Shown: positions 25,466 through 40,374 of the stretch, piece by piece
How positions within the stretch are numbered: position 1 is the first letter of the stretch
Layout: every line of letters begins with the position of its first letter
NCBI RefSeq assembly: GCF_001522545.3
Contig: NC_031770.1
Location: forward strand, 25,945,134 to 26,009,133
Origin: Parus major
Lineage: Eukaryota; Chordata; Aves; Passeriformes; Paridae
Direction: 5' to 3'
Length of the DNA stretch: 64,000 bases
Made by a program: the position numbers and the translations under genes
Notes under the pieces: generated by a model
What the model was told of the DNA's origin: nothing
Databases searched by the model: none
Seen by the model: only the letters and a program-made list of their open reading frames with translations

Positions 25466-28400
25466 GTATCACAAAAACCTAACCACTGAACATAAAGATG
25501 TTGACAGAAGACTCATAAAACTGATTTCTCTGATAAACGAGTAATTTAAAGAAAATGCAGAAGAATGTATTTTTTAACCTGTTCACACCTTATAAAGGCA
25601 GCATCTGGAAAGCACTCCCTTTCTGGATATTGCTTCCAAAAAACCACACACTACTAACAACTTTTCATTAATCTCTCCTTCAATCTTTGTAATCCAACAG
25701 ATCCCAAACATTAGCCCACATGCAATTTTTAAATTAAATACACACTGATAATACAGTGTAATACAATTTTAGATTTAAAAAAAAAATAAATCAGTGTTTT
25801 GCAGTAATTTTTACAGTGCTGCATTGTAAACTGTACTACTGAACATAACCTATTGCTTGATCCTCTATTGCTATTTTCTGCAGTAAAAAAAAGGATGTGA
25901 CCTTGATGGGAATTTTAACACACTCAACATTTTAATGTTTCTCATTAATACTACACTGATGATTTGTAGAAGCAGAAGGATTGCACTAACACTCTCATTC
26001 TACAGTAATACACGACTTATGCCAAATTTTAAGGTAAGAAGTACAAAAACTCCTCACTAAAATGAGTAGATAAAACTCAGGAAAGGAGACAAACATTTTA
26101 TAAAAAGTATAATTCCTTTCCTCAAAAGCAGAAAACATTTACACATTGGAGTGAGGAGAAGGGGGGAAGCCAAGTAAAATATTATCTCAAGAAAGAGAAC
26201 AAGATATAAAAAGCACGTTCAGAAGCAGCATACACTGATTACTTGAGATCCACTCTGAGATGGTTTAGTATATGCATGCAGTTATTCTATGACATACTTG
26301 GTGTAGCAGATGTGGAAAAGGGGAGCAAGAATTTCCACTCACGTAGAACCTCACACTAGTCCACCCAAGACAGCAAAACCCGGACATTAAATAAATCTTT
26401 TACGCAGATTAAACGCTTAAGGCCGTACACTCCAAAGAAATCATCCTATGGCTCATTCAACAACAGTCAACCAAACTTTTACAGAATTATTAGTTCTGTA
26501 CTAGCATACTACCGCATGCTTTGATATGGCTACAGTGAGGTGGTTACTAATGTGACAATGTCACACAGAATGTGAAAACATTTCACTTGGTCAAAATACT
26601 AAGATTATAACCTTTAAGGGGATTGCCAGCAGTTGTCCTGGATTTTACTTTTTGACTAGACAAGAGACAGTCACTCTGGTTCACTGACATTTTGTATGTT
26701 TTCCAAATTCTCATCATTCTCTTGAAAAGGGGTATGGCTTTATAGACAGTTTAAGCTAACTTAACATTACTAAATGCTCTACATCATGTCTTTTAAATAA
26801 TGAATATCTATTTTATGTCAGAGAATATTAAGAGAAAACCAAACATGCTCAAATGAGTAGGAAATAGATATTTACTACAAATTACTATGGTCCACACTGT
26901 TCCTCAATCTCTTTGTCCCATTTCTATAATGAATACAATTCTGAAAATAGTAAAAAAATAATAAAAAATAAAAAAAAATCATAAGAGCAGGTGAAATTGT
27001 ATTAAGATCTTAGAAACAAATTCTGAAGATTTACATTTTGGCTTTTTAAGTTGCTTAATAGATAAAACCAAAAGAATTTGCCCCATAATGAGACCCTCAT
27101 TACTGTGCATTCCTTAGGAGGAAAGATTCTAACCAAATCTAAATAGTTAGAACAGCTTTAGTGAAAAATTATTTTGCTTTTTAAAGTCAATATGTAGTAG
27201 ATAAAGAAACACATCTTATGAAATAATACAATATGCTTCTAGTACATGAATGAAAGTTTCATGAAATTCTCTCTGAATTAACAAAAAAGCAGGTAAAGGA
27301 TTTGAGACTATGCCTCCCTACTGTTCTTCCCACTTCAGCCATCCTACAGATAAGGGGTTTTTCCTCAGCATCTATATCAAATTTTTAAACATTTTTAAAA
27401 GTGCCCAAATCACAAAGCCACTATACAATATTAAAGCATATTCTTTTCAATTGTACAAACTGGCTTGTTGCATATGAACTAGGTTTTCCTGTACTGCATC
27501 TATCTCATTCACAGCTGTTAAGACACATTTTAAGTAGCTAAGGCAATATTAAATGTATTCCACCAGCACCACCTGGTGGGCCCTCAGCTTTATGCTAGAG
27601 ACCATGCCACCCATCTCCAAAATACTCTAAGGAGCCTTTCAACATTTACTTAAGCAAGTTGTTTTCTTACTCAAACAAGCATTGCCTATTTGATCTGAAA
27701 AGATTATTTTATTTTGAAAACATTTGTATTTTCCATCTCCTAATTTTTACAGGAAAAAGAGCCTTTCTTGTAAAAGGTAAAAAAAAAATATCTAAGAATA
27801 GTTCCAATTTACCCTTTTTTAAATTCAAATCTATTACATATCTACAAAAATGCATAAAGATTACCTGTAACCAGCTAGTTAACAACAGCAGTTTAACTAA
27901 ATCACAGTTTTTTAAACTTGCATGTTTCTTAGGTAGTAAGTTTTCACTGTAAACCTTTTCAAAGCTATGTAAAACATCTAATATATGTATAACGAAGAAA
28001 ATATGTATCAGGATAGACATTTGTGGGATTAAAGATTAATGTACCTTCCTGACATTTTCATGAACCTTATCAATATTTCAGACTTGTATATTACATTGAG
28101 GTATTTCCCCTACAATCAAATGCAACACAGGATTAATAACCTACAGAGAAACAAAAAGCAACTTTATCCAACTTTACATAACTTGCTGTTTCTACAACTT
28201 CCAAATCCCTGATCTACAACTTCAATCTTTTAAAATAACATTTTAAAAAACAACACCACTAACTACAAAGAAGAGCCTGATGTTTATTACTTGGAAGAAA
28301 ATCCTGGTCAGTCTAAAAGCGAAGGATATGTCAACCTCAAAATGGGCCAAGATTTTCATATTTGGCCACCAAATGATGATCTGCCAGAAAACTCCCTTCA

Positions 28401-31400
28401 TAATCATAATTTAATAATTGTGGCTAATTCCTCTAACCCAACTTCGTACATATTTGTTGATAAATATATTGTTCATAAACTTTGGCTACAAAAGCCAGAG
28501 GCTCCCACAAAGTCCAGCAGTAAAAAAAGGGTCAAAGATTAATTCAGTGTTATTTACTAAAATAATTGGTTTATGAATCACCCAGGACAGAACAAGAAAA
28601 TGAAATAAAATGATGAAATATTCTCTAGAAAAGAACACCGCAGACATTTAGACATTCAGTTGGAATGTAATAAGCTTTAATTATGTTGACAGATATTATG
28701 ATTAAAACAAACTAAGAAGGGGCAAGGAAGACTTAATTAAGCATATACTCAAAAGAAGATTGGGCTACTTCATGAATGAGAAATCCATTGGGCCTTACTG
28801 AAAACACAGAAGTCAAACTAGTTCCTAAAGAGCCTAACACTCATAAGGGTTGAGAGTTATAGAAATAGAAATAGGATGCCTGCATCTGTTGTTACATGTC
28901 TCTCTACACGCCCATTTTTGATGGGTAATGAGAACCACCTAGGGAGGTCAAAAAAGCTTTTCACAGGAAACAGCAATAACCCCCTCATTTGCAATTTGAC
29001 TTATCTTGCTCTTTCTGCTCTTGTCAAGCAGGACACTGCACATGGCAGAGGTAACTTAAGTGGCCCCTTCAACTCCTCACCATTACCAAAGGCAGAGCTA
29101 CCTGCCCCTCCTAGCAACTCATGTTTGGGCACACAAATACTCTAGCACCTCTGTGCCATGCACAGTTCAGTTCTTTCTGCTGTGGTGGTGACCGGCCAGC
29201 TGGAGCCTGCAGCACAGAACAGGCTGGGCTGTGATTTGTGCAGACACACATTCTTAGCCACAGGAACAACAGGACACCAGGACTGAGACCCTGGCTCTAA
29301 CCCAGCTATGCCATTGCTTCTTTTCATATGAGGAACATAAAACAAGGAAGTGCAAGATTGAAAGATTTTTGAATACATTTTCCATTATATACCAAGAATA
29401 AAAAGGCCAAAGAGATCTTCAAAAGTCTGTTCATTCTGATAGATGAGGTAGGATTCATAATCTGATGTTTCCCCATCACCAATAAAGTAGTGGTATAGCA
29501 AAGGTAAATGTTAGGATCATTAAAAAGGATTATACTAGAAAGCAATCATTATTTAATAGAATCAAGGCAAAAAGCATTCAATTCATCTGCTGTTTTTAAA
29601 TAATATAAAGAATTAGCTTTAAATGTTAACAATATATAGAACCTGGGAGATAGTTTCATTGTAAAATATATTTAATACTAAAACCACCATTAGATGGGAA
29701 AGGAATGTTCATTAAATTTCTATTGCCTCAAACAAAACTTTTACTTACTACAAGCCACAAAAATGTTGCTTATATGACAGTCCATCTTTCAAAATCAGCC
29801 AAATTTGACAACAGCTGTCATAGTAATCTTTAGCAAAACTATTACAAAAAAGCTCATAGTGACTCACAGCTATTCAATTAGATGCTGGAGGGATACCATA
29901 AGCCTTAAAGTACAGCTCCTGCTTCAGAGCTCCCAAACACACAAGAATTTAACCCCACAAATAGTATTCAGAAAGCACACCAAATGATGAGCAGTGAAAC
30001 AGACCCCACATGATTGCTCAGCTGCATTCTGTAAGTTTCCATAGAAAATATTAGGTGAAATTCTGCTTACTACTTGCATTTTGAAGTCAGAACAAAAAAC
30101 TCAGTGTTTCTAGCCATGTATGAATTTGTTCTGTATTTTATGAAGTTTACTAGAAATTATGCCATGCAAAGAAAGAAATTTGCTCTTGACCAACTCAGCC
30201 TACTTTGTAAAGTAAAAGCTACTACAATATTTCATACCAGGGACTCTGTTTTGCAGCAGATTACAACACAGAATAACATTACCTCTTTCAGTTACAAACC
30301 TGACATTTGAAACAGCTTGCTGACCTCACAGCAGGGAAAATAAATAAGCACCTTATCAAGCAGCTGCTGAAATGACAGAAGTTCAAGGCAATCATCCTTT
30401 CATTAGCAATTATTTCTCTCCTGTTCAGCCACAAATGATATTAAGCATCACTTAAACTGATCGCTTTCCTGGTAGACAGGATAGATCTTCAGAACCTACT
30501 CAAGAGGAAAGAATTAGGCCGGTTTCAATCCAACTTTAGCAAGATATTCTAATCAGTGTTGGTATTGTTGCTTCAGATCATTAAAAATGACTTATCTTAA
30601 AATAACAGTCTTACAATGATACTGTACTTCCCAATTTTTCTGGTATGATTATGGAAAACTAAACTTCCCTACAGAATCAAAGTAGTCTTTCAGATGAAGA
30701 ACAACATGCAAAAAATAATGGTTTGAAATACCAAATTATAGTCTTTCAAGAACAGATAAAATCTGATAATTTCTCAATGTCTCTTTACAAGAAAACTCTC
30801 TATGAATTCCCAAACCAAGAACTAGTTACCATACTAAACTAATAAAACTGTGTAGCTCCAGTCTGGAATCCTTTATTCATCTGTATATGAACCATGCCCT
30901 CAGTACATCCCTGCAAAGGGAAGAATGATCAGATATCTGTCTTCATCTTGTCTGAAAACAATGACATTTTTCAATAAGAAAAGGGTCCAAATGGCAGGTG
31001 TCAAAGAGCTTTAGCTTCACACATGGTGCTAGGAGGCAGAAAAAACAACAGTAGCGTGTGGCCATGTCAGAGCTGCACAGAAGCTGCCGTACAAGCGCAT
31101 ATCTGAAAAGAGCAAACCTCAGAGCCTGTTAAATCAATCTAGTGCCAGATGCTGTTATCAGAACAAAACTGGTGCTGTGGATTCATCCCCAGAAGAAATA
31201 CACATCCCATGTCTGCAGTGAAAAGTGAAAGACCTAGGGTGGCATGTCTCAAGACTGAAGGTGACAGTCACCTGTGACTGCCCCCACCATTTTCATTGAC
31301 AGTTTCAGAAAACAAGTGCTGTCATTGCTCATAAAGCAGCTAGAGCTGAAGCTCCTTTCTGTGCTTGAACAGAGCTTTAAAATCTGAGGTTCAGGTCCAA

Positions 31401-33985
31401 AATCTACTTCCAAGTTAACCATCCAACTAAAAAACAGTCAAAACATTTATTTTTCCTTAAAACAGTGTAGTATAGTAGGAACTTCGGAGAAAATTTAACT
31501 ACCGCTCATCTCCTTGCTGCAGCAATGCCAAGGAAAGGAACTGTGACAATATGGATAATGTAGAATCAACATAAACTTGTCTACTTGCATTAAGGTAAAT
31601 TCAAAAGAAGCACATTTTATGTGATTACCATGCAACAGCAGCAATTCTAAGCAGTATAAATTAAAAATGGTTGTATTCAAATATGTTCAAAAGTTACCTA
31701 TCTGTAATCAATTACCATTAGAAGTAAGGGAAGTAAAAAAGGCATTAGGACTGATGTGGGAAATAAAAGCCCTAGAGTTCACTTCTAAAATATAATAGGC
31801 ATGGAAATGGGTACGCTCTTTATGAATATACTTTGCAATTTCAAGACCAATTGTGCCAGCACTCAGCAGTTTTGCACAATTAAATTATGCCAGTGAATTC
31901 AGGGGAACAAAGTGTACATACAGCATTAAGAAAATGCAGCCAAACACTGACAGGATTTAACCTGTTTTTACCCAGGAGGGAAGCACAAGGAGACAAAGAA
32001 ACACAACCGATTTTGACAGCCTGGCTTCAAAAAGTATAGAAGTATTAGGTGATGTTAAACACTCACATTTCATACCTTTGTAGACAGTCTTGAAATGAAA
32101 TCCCCCAGATGCACATCAGAAACATGGCACAGTCCAAAAATATAATGCTCCCCAAAAAGCCTATGAAAACTGTTCCCCTGCACTGAAGTGCTCTATAGCC
32201 AGCCTTTTTTTAGTCCCTGTCCCTCACAGTTCTTAAGCACTTGGTGAACACAACAAGCTTGACTCAACACCATGAAACATAGCAGACCAAAGGAACATGC
32301 AAGTTCCAGAGCAGACAGCTGTCACCAACACTGTCCTGCCAGTAGCTTCTTCTCAGCTCAGCCAAGCAGAAACTCCTGCAGTCACAGCACATGGCAAAAG
32401 CTGGTGCTTCACCCAGCTGATTTCTAGCCATGCAAGATCTTACAAGAGGTAAGATCTAGCCTGGCTGTTTTTAGAAACAGCAGAGGCAAAGCATAAAACC
32501 CTGAAACCTGGTAGTTCATGATCAGGAACTTCAACTCAGGTTGAAGCATTATCAAATATCAAGGCTGTGGAAGCAAATGAGATTTTTTTAAAAAAAAAGT
32601 ATTCCTGCCTATAATGAAATACCTAGTCCTTACTAGTACCACCTGTATTTGGCATTGTCACTGACAATTTATAATTTAGGGGAAAAATGTCTGACTAAAG
32701 CCTGTTTCATTTTTAAGCCAAAATATTTCCCTATTGCATGCACTCATGTCATACCCACATCACCCTTCTGTAGGACACAGGACAATCAAGAACACAAATC
32801 ACTCTCCACTGAGGAGAGTCCATCAGGTTCTTGAGTGAATACAGATCTCTCAACCAATTTATTTTCAGTAAACTTCATAAAGCATTGATATTTAATCAAA
32901 TAACATATAATTTAAAAGCATCACATGTGAATAGTCAGTTTGAAATTACCTAGAAAGGCTACAAGAACATGGCATTCCAGTGCTATAACAGCTCTTGTGA
33001 ATAATTTTTATCTCTTAGAACAAGCAACACAGATGTAGCAAAGCTGTGCCTAAAATGCAGTTAGTTAATCCAGACCAAAGGCTGGAGCTTAGAGTCACAT
33101 TAACTCTCAGGGAGACTTCATCCTCAGAATGGAGCATAACTGGACAAGACCACAGCATATGGAGGAAAATGCCTCTTGGAGAACGGCACCTCCAGCAACT
33201 GTCATTTTCTTTAATGCTCACTCTGGGCAATTGGGAGGCAGCCTGGCCAGTGCCGCTGTTGCTGCCTCCACAGCCCTGATTCATACAAAATTCTGACCTG
33301 TAGCTTTGGCCAGAGACAGGCTTTTTTCTGTTTCCCCTCTGTGCTTTCCTACAGTACCACTGATCTTAGTATTCAATCTCTTTATTAGCCCAACCCTCTC
33401 CTCAGCACAGGTCCAGGAAAGAAAGGTGGAATTCAACCCTTCTACTAGGGTTAAGTAATGAAAGACTCTGCATACAGGGAGGGAATCACAGATCCTCTGC
33501 TGCTGTTCCTCTCTGCTCCCTCCTCATCCCTCTTAATAGTGAGGCTGTATCCAAAGAGTTCATATTAAATATTTTTAACCTACAGACACTTCTTGGCACA
33601 GCTTCATGAACTCTGAAGTACCCAGGTTTTCCACACAGGGAAACTCAAAGTAAATTAAGAGTTCTGGAGTCAGGCTAAATGTTGGCAGGAAAAATTCTTT
33701 GAGGTATTAAATACTAAGAAAAATCATTCTTTCCACATCTTTCTAGCCATGTAGTTTCTTTTACTTTCATTTGGAATTCACCTAAAAAAAAATAAGCTAT
33801 CTGAATACACATTCACCTAATGAGTTTATACTCCAGCTCAACATACTCAAGATGAATGTTACATAAAGAAAAACTGCTTTATGTAGACCCAATCAAAATT
33901 ATATGCTTCTACCTTTCAGAAATCACTTCTACAAGTTAAATCATGACAGTGCACTTACAATTTTTAAGGTACCCATTTGCTGGGA

Positions 33986-34007
33986 TTTTTTTTTTTTTTT
34001 TTTTTTT
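33986..34007. repeat. Poly-T run (22 nt)
   Basis: This is the longest homopolymer in the window, 22 T followed by AAA. On the minus (transcribed) strand it reads as A22. No retroposed body is recognised on either side. Confidence 0.9.
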
Positions 34008-36499
34008 AAATGCAGGACAATACAGTTCCTTTGATATTTTCCTGTGATCTAGTTTATAACCATTCATAAACCTGACACTTATCAGGAAATGTTCCATTCT
34101 GCCCATCATGGAAAATATTTTTCTTCAATGGAAAAAAAGTTGTAGAACTGAGATAGTAGTTTAGTGTTTCCAGCAAAATCTATTAATACCTGTGAAGGAA
34201 CTGTAATATTACAGTATAAAAAGGATTATAGTAACAGACAGGAAAAAAAAATCAAACAAGAAAATTAAGAAAAAGAGTAGGTTACTCATTCTTCAAAAAC
34301 ACATTTTTCATGTGAAACTAAAACAACCCAAAATAAAATCAGCTGACACTTACTTTACCTTAACAAGCACTTTTAATAGCTCAGTTACTTTTCTCAGACA
34401 GATTTAAAGGCAGGAAGATGTACTCAGATGTCTAAAGAGCAACATAAGTAAACTGAGTGCCTTGTTATTAAATTACCCATTCTTCTCCTTTCAGGCCTCT
34501 ATGGTTCATCCATGACTTCTCTAGTCTCCTCATTGTCATAGTTTTAAATATTACTATTTTACTTCTCTCATATGCAACTGCTGTGCACCTACAGTAAGAA
34601 ACCTGAATAAAATGTCTCCCAATGAAAGTAAGCTAAACATTAGTTATACTATATTTTATCCTTTAACAATTTACAACAGTAGACACCCTCTCATTCATTT
34701 TGTTTTACAAACAGAAGTATGTATTAACCTCTGTGGAAAAAAAGAAGACTAATAAAAGTAATTACCAAATCCTTACTTGAAATGGATTAATGAATCACAT
34801 GTTTTTACAGACAACAAATTCTTTCCCTAAGATTGTAACCAAAAGGGGGGAAAAAACCTGGCAAAAAGAGGTATCTAGAATTAGTAAAATATAAGTTCAG
34901 TTAGGTAGTGGTATATTTTTTTCCCCCTCCTCTTAAAAGGGAATAATTTGGTCCCTTAGGTTGTGACAGATCCATACAGGAGACTTTCCATGAGTAATAT
35001 CACTAGAACTGGCATAAACATATGCTGAAAGACCACTTCATTTAAAAGACATTTTTTCATTCAATTACAAACACTTTAAAAAAAAATCTTCTGGACAGAA
35101 ATTTCTCATTCTTCATTTCTAACCAATTACTTTTAGACTAGAAAAGAAAACCCCAGCTATAGTCTTTTTGTTTTATTAGTTATCCAAATATGTAAGCACA
35201 GAATAAGATGGCTTTCTAATTTTTAAGAGATCCTGACAACAACTAAATCACAAAAACTAAGCTTACTTTATGTCCTACTTTTTACACCACAATTTTCAAA
35301 ATTATTCTCCAGTCAAAGATACACTATGTAGCACTTAAATAATCAACTGCAATTCTAGCAATAAAATTCCTTACAATAGTGTGAAGGCGAATTAACACAT
35401 TTATGTATCTAATTACTTGTGAGCCAAACAACACATATTTTGCAGAAAAACATCTCGGAACATGCATTTTTTTAACTGTATTACCCCTCTTTTTCATCCT
35501 CACTCCTCAGCCTCCTTTATAATGGGAAATTCTCTTAGAAACACTTGACGACCTGTAGGTCAGTTACATGATTTTAAACAAAGGCACTAACAAAACTAAA
35601 ATGGGCAACTCATCCTTTTCAAATATAATGATGTTGTTTTCTCTCACAGATGCCAAAGTTTGTACCAGGAAGTCCATGCTAAGTTTTTCTACCCTGCCAT
35701 GTGGACCATGAGCATCTATCCTACATCTGCTTTTCTGGATTCCTCATTATTCTTACACCTAGATCCTGCAAGACAAGCCACCAATGTAGAGTGTGTGTCT
35801 TGGAATGATTCTTTCAGCTTTTGGAAACTGGTGAATGCTCTGGAATCACAATGGTTGAATCACTATCGCCTGTGGAGATTGATTGGTCCAACACTCTTAT
35901 TCAAAGCAGGGAGAATAAAAGAAAGTTGCTCAGGGCTGTGTCCAGTCAGGTTTCAAATATTTCCCTGAACAGAAACTCTAAAACCTACTACATATTAACA
36001 AGAACATTTGAATCCTCCGTAACTAAGAGTTGATTTTAGTTTTGATAGTATTAAGTTGAGGTTCAAAGTTTTTTTAATGGCAGTTTAATAATTTAGCGCC
36101 ATACATACACTTCATATGGTGTATGCCCTGGAACAGTGGGGCATAAATAAATGGAATCTCAAGAGTCAAAACTCTGTTGTCAAAAACAGTGCACTGAGAA
36201 CTCACTAAGCAATCCCAGCTTCCTCAAATGCTGTAAGCAAAAAGAAAACATGAAATTGTTTGAAAATTAAATTAATGGAAATATGTGCCCTGCTGATTCC
36301 AGCAGGAACAGAGCAGGCCCACTTAATTTCCACTGTGTGATGTTAAACAGTTAAGACCATTCTTGCAGTTGATAATTAACAGCTGTTACATTAAAGAAAA
36401 TTAACAACAAAACCAACAAAACAATAATTTGAACATCAGAACTATGTAAGAGACAGCACAATATTAAAACAATAATTGTCCAGATGAGAACCAGAGGTT

Positions 36500-36935
36500 A
36501 TCTGAGACAGACTCCATGGCAGCACAGCGGTGCAGAGCCCGGAGGGCTGTGGCTGATGCAGACAGCTCCTACGGGGGGTTATGGATAACATATGCCAGGG
36601 TGGGATATGCAGCACCCCTTAATATGGCAGAGCATCTCCTGCCCCCGGGCTCCTGCTCAGCTCTGCTGGCTACTGCAGGAGGTGGCAGAGCCAAGCCTTA
36701 TCCTCAGCCTGCCCCTGGAAGCCAGGCCAGCAGTGCCACTGCTGTCAGCATGCCCACAGCCCTAAGCCAGAGCAGCATGAGACTCGTGTTCACACACCAG
36801 CATCACCATGTGCAACATCACAGCAGAGATCTGCATGGGACCAGCCCGGGGCTTGGACTGGGCAGCTGGGTATGAGGCTGACAGATTTCCTACATCCACT
36901 GCAGAGATGGGGGAACAGGCTCCTCCTCCACCAAG
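36500..36935. other. GC-rich patch of unknown origin in the 26.6 kb intron
   Basis: A roughly 430-bp segment is clearly richer in G and C than the surrounding intron. It contains a plus-strand open frame of 119 codons (36516-36875, start MAAQRCRARRAVADAD) that is Ala/Ser/His-rich. The frame has no domain I recognise. There is no splice context that joins it to SRBD1, which is on the other strand, and no TATA or poly-A signal in a sensible position. CpG dinucleotides are few, so it is not a typical CpG island. It could be an old transposable-element fragment or a diverged retroposed sequence. I cannot assign it. Confidence 0.4.
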
Positions 36936-38988
36936 AGAACAAGGCACAAACATTACATATTCCCCTTTGCACAAGGAAAGATAGGCTTCCCAGTATAAGC
37001 ACAAACAAAACTTCAGCTAAATTCAGATCCATATTATATCAAGGAACTGTTGGTGCAGATTTTAATATTAAGGGTCCAATTGCCACTATCACTTTTTTTT
37101 TAATAAATTTGCATATTGGAGAATTTAATCCTAAAATGACATGTAATGATTTCTAACTCATATATTTGAAATTATTTTATAAAATTAGCCACAGATGGGT
37201 ATGTTCAGAATTCCGTAAAGACGTTGAAATATTTTCTTAAAAAATATAAAAATAATGCTTTAACATTACTAATACCACAAACTGTCACATCCTGGATTTG
37301 AGTTTAATCAAACCCTGAGAAATAGAACAAACATATTTCAAAAGCTCCAAGTCTTGAATTGCTCTGAAGTTCATAAAGGCTCACAACATCACCATCATCA
37401 CATGCAAGATGTGATTTACGCAGATCTAATTATATTAAGTGTGGCACGCTAAAGAAGAAACCCCAAACTTGCATTCTGTCCTGAAATCAAATGGAAACTA
37501 ACCTATAATTACTTTATAAAGGTATAGACATGAACTCAAACCATACATGCTCCATTAAAATTCTGACAAGACTTGTTGTAATCCCTAAAACTTCAACCTG
37601 TATTCAGTGCTAGAACTGGTATTTCAGATGAACCAAAGAATCTACATAAAGAGAGCATCTCACTTGAATAATAAATTACTAATTATAATTATAAATTCAG
37701 TAATCATAAATTATATTTTATCATGACCTAATATGAACCGTGGACTAGCTTTGCTTCATAATGCTAATATTTACAGTTGAACCAAAAATAATTGATTTTG
37801 CATTTTATGCATCACATACTAAATAAAATATATTGACAAATCAGCATTTCATCTGTATCTTTACTTTATAGAAACCTGGAAGAAATTTCCTACAGACCAT
37901 AAAACTGAATAGGATCTGCTTTGAATTAGGTGCCACCACTTTTCTTCTCACATAGCACCAGAACAACCCCATGCTTAAAATCTTGTCTTAATCAGAAAAC
38001 ACTATTCCTGTTAGTGTAAGAAGCCCAGTAACCTACAATCTACTGTAACTACTTTGCCAAAGAGGAGTCAGTAAGAGAAGAAATAATTTCCTCTGGCTCG
38101 ATCTGCTAATAAGGAGCTCAGACTTTCCAGTGAGTGGTCTTCTCTAGAAAGGCCATGAGATCATCAACCAGCTCCCCCAAGGAGAAAGCGGCAATCAAGG
38201 CAGCACCAAGTGCCTGTGGACACACAGATACAAGCCAGCAAGACAACAGCAGAGCCACTTCCCTACAGCAGGAAGGGTTAACAAGACAAATAGTCAACAG
38301 GAGAGCCTTAAGCATTCCTTTAAAAGGAGTTAAACAGTCCTTTAAAAGACTTTTTACTGTTCTTGTTAGCTAGAAAAAATAGGATATATTAAAATTATAC
38401 TATATCATGATATCAAAGTTATTTAATTTTAAAACATTCAAATTGACAATGTCTCTTTCTGTTTACACTTACAGTAGAAAATTAGAGTTAACATTTCCTT
38501 TTGCAGAGAGATAGTCACCGAGAAGTAACACAGGAATATCCAGTTTGATTTACTCAAGAATGACAAACTTCTAGAAAACAATTTTAAAAAAAAGAAAAAA
38601 AGTAACTTGGAGCTATGATTTTATAGTATGAGGAAAAACAGACCAGGAACAAGAAAAAAATGCATCACTGATTTTACTGAAAGCCCACTTATGAAGTCTA
38701 TTTACAGTACAACATTAAACTGGTGACAAGAGAATCACCCATGGAGGATGCATGCTTCCCTGAATCAAATTCAAATGTCAAAATGTGTTCAATCTAAATG
38801 TTAGTTCTAGTTCAACCCAATAAAAGAACTGAACAGGCAGTAGGCATGCTGCCTTGGCTGCCAAAGAAGTTTTAGAAAATATATAAGTTAATTAGGTTTG
38901 AGAGAGAAGTTTTATGTGAAAAGACAATTTATTATAGGCAATAACTATAACTGCTTATAGACACACGTCATTGCTCCCTCCTCCAGGC

Positions 38989-39000
38989 TTTTTTTTTTTT
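38989..39000. repeat. Poly-T run (12 nt)
   Basis: Homopolymer T tract in intron with nothing recognisable beside it. Confidence 0.75.
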
Positions 39001-40342
39001 AGAAACATCAACAGACAGCTGAGCTATTTGAATAGTATTTGCTGCTACATAAAAAAATCTGATTTAATTAGAAACTAATATTAGTTTCAATTGCAAATAG
39101 GATTGAAGCAAAAGTGTTATTTCTACATGAGCAACAAATTTACTTTCAGGAGCATTAGGTATTATAAGGAAAGGAAAATATCTAAACCTGCAGAACTGCT
39201 AGATGGAGCTGATTACATTTACAACTGTGCATGGAATCACCCAAGCAACACCTATTTGCCCCCAAAACTGAAAAGGAAGAAGAAAGCCAAAATCACTCTC
39301 TCTTCTCTACCCTCTCCCCTGCACTTGCTCATTGTTGCTGCAGGAGGGTCAGGTACTGAAGAAGATGCTTCATGCAGCTTCTGCATTTTGATGTCTCCTT
39401 TCAGGAGCACTTTCTTGCCTCCACATCACTCACCATGACAAACTGATCATTTGTCCCTCTCTTCACTTACTCATCATTGACAAAACTGCTGGGATTCAGT
39501 TATAGAAAAGAATTACCCTCAATGGGCACCTTCAGTTACAACCACATGACACTGCACTCATCTAAGTCTAATCCCTTTTCAAGCTGAAATAACCTACTCA
39601 AAGTCCCTTTGAAACACACAGCATGTCTACATTCTCTGCCTCTCATGCCCTGAAAAAAGGCACAAGTGTGCTGAAGTATCTCCTGTTGCTGTGGCTTCTT
39701 TCAATGTCATTCATGGAACTCTTAAGACTGCCGTGCACTTTGTTGATAAGTTAAAGGAATCCAGGCAAGCATAACCCCCAGTTCAGCATCAAACAAAATT
39801 ACTCCGAGGGAAAGCGCAACATGGGCAGCACTCACTCCTGTACTGCCAACAGCCTCTAAGAGCCAATAGTCTGAAATCAAGAAGACATATTGCAATTTCA
39901 GGTAACTGCAGAGGGAAAGAGCATTGCATTTGCTTTTCAGTCCTGGAAGATTCTCGAGTTATCAGGCACCTAAAGGGCATAAATGTTAAATTTTCAAATC
40001 TTCCTAAAATCCAAGGCATTTTGTCTTTTTTGGGCTTAAATCAAAGGTTACACCAGTTGCCTTCCTAGTACTGGGGGAACTTGTTAGCAGTAGTACAAGA
40101 TGCAATTTCCTGAGGTTTACTATTAAAAATACACTAAAAATATTTTTGGGGGAAATTTTTATCTAAACTTAGGATCTGCCCACAATCTTTCATTTTTACC
40201 AGATTTCAACAGTACTTCGAAGAGTAAAGAAACTTTTCCCCACTAATGAAAGCACTTATGACTTACGATGAAAAATGTCATCCCCAAGGTACCTCTCTGA
40301 TACTTAGAAGATGCTGAAATTAAGATATCTAATGTTTGGCAG

Positions 40343-40374
40343 CTGAATGTAATAGCTGCTGAATGTAATAGCTA
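40343..40374. repeat. Tandem duplication of a 16-bp unit
   Basis: CTGAATGTAATAGCTG is followed directly by CTGAATGTAATAGCTA, so two adjacent copies differ only at the last base. This is a recent-looking local duplication in the intron. Confidence 0.85.

Noticed and set aside
28291..28542. 83-codon plus-strand open frame starting MEENPGQSKSEG
   Set aside because: It has no family resemblance, is hydrophilic and AT-rich, and lies antisense in an intron with no splice or promoter support.
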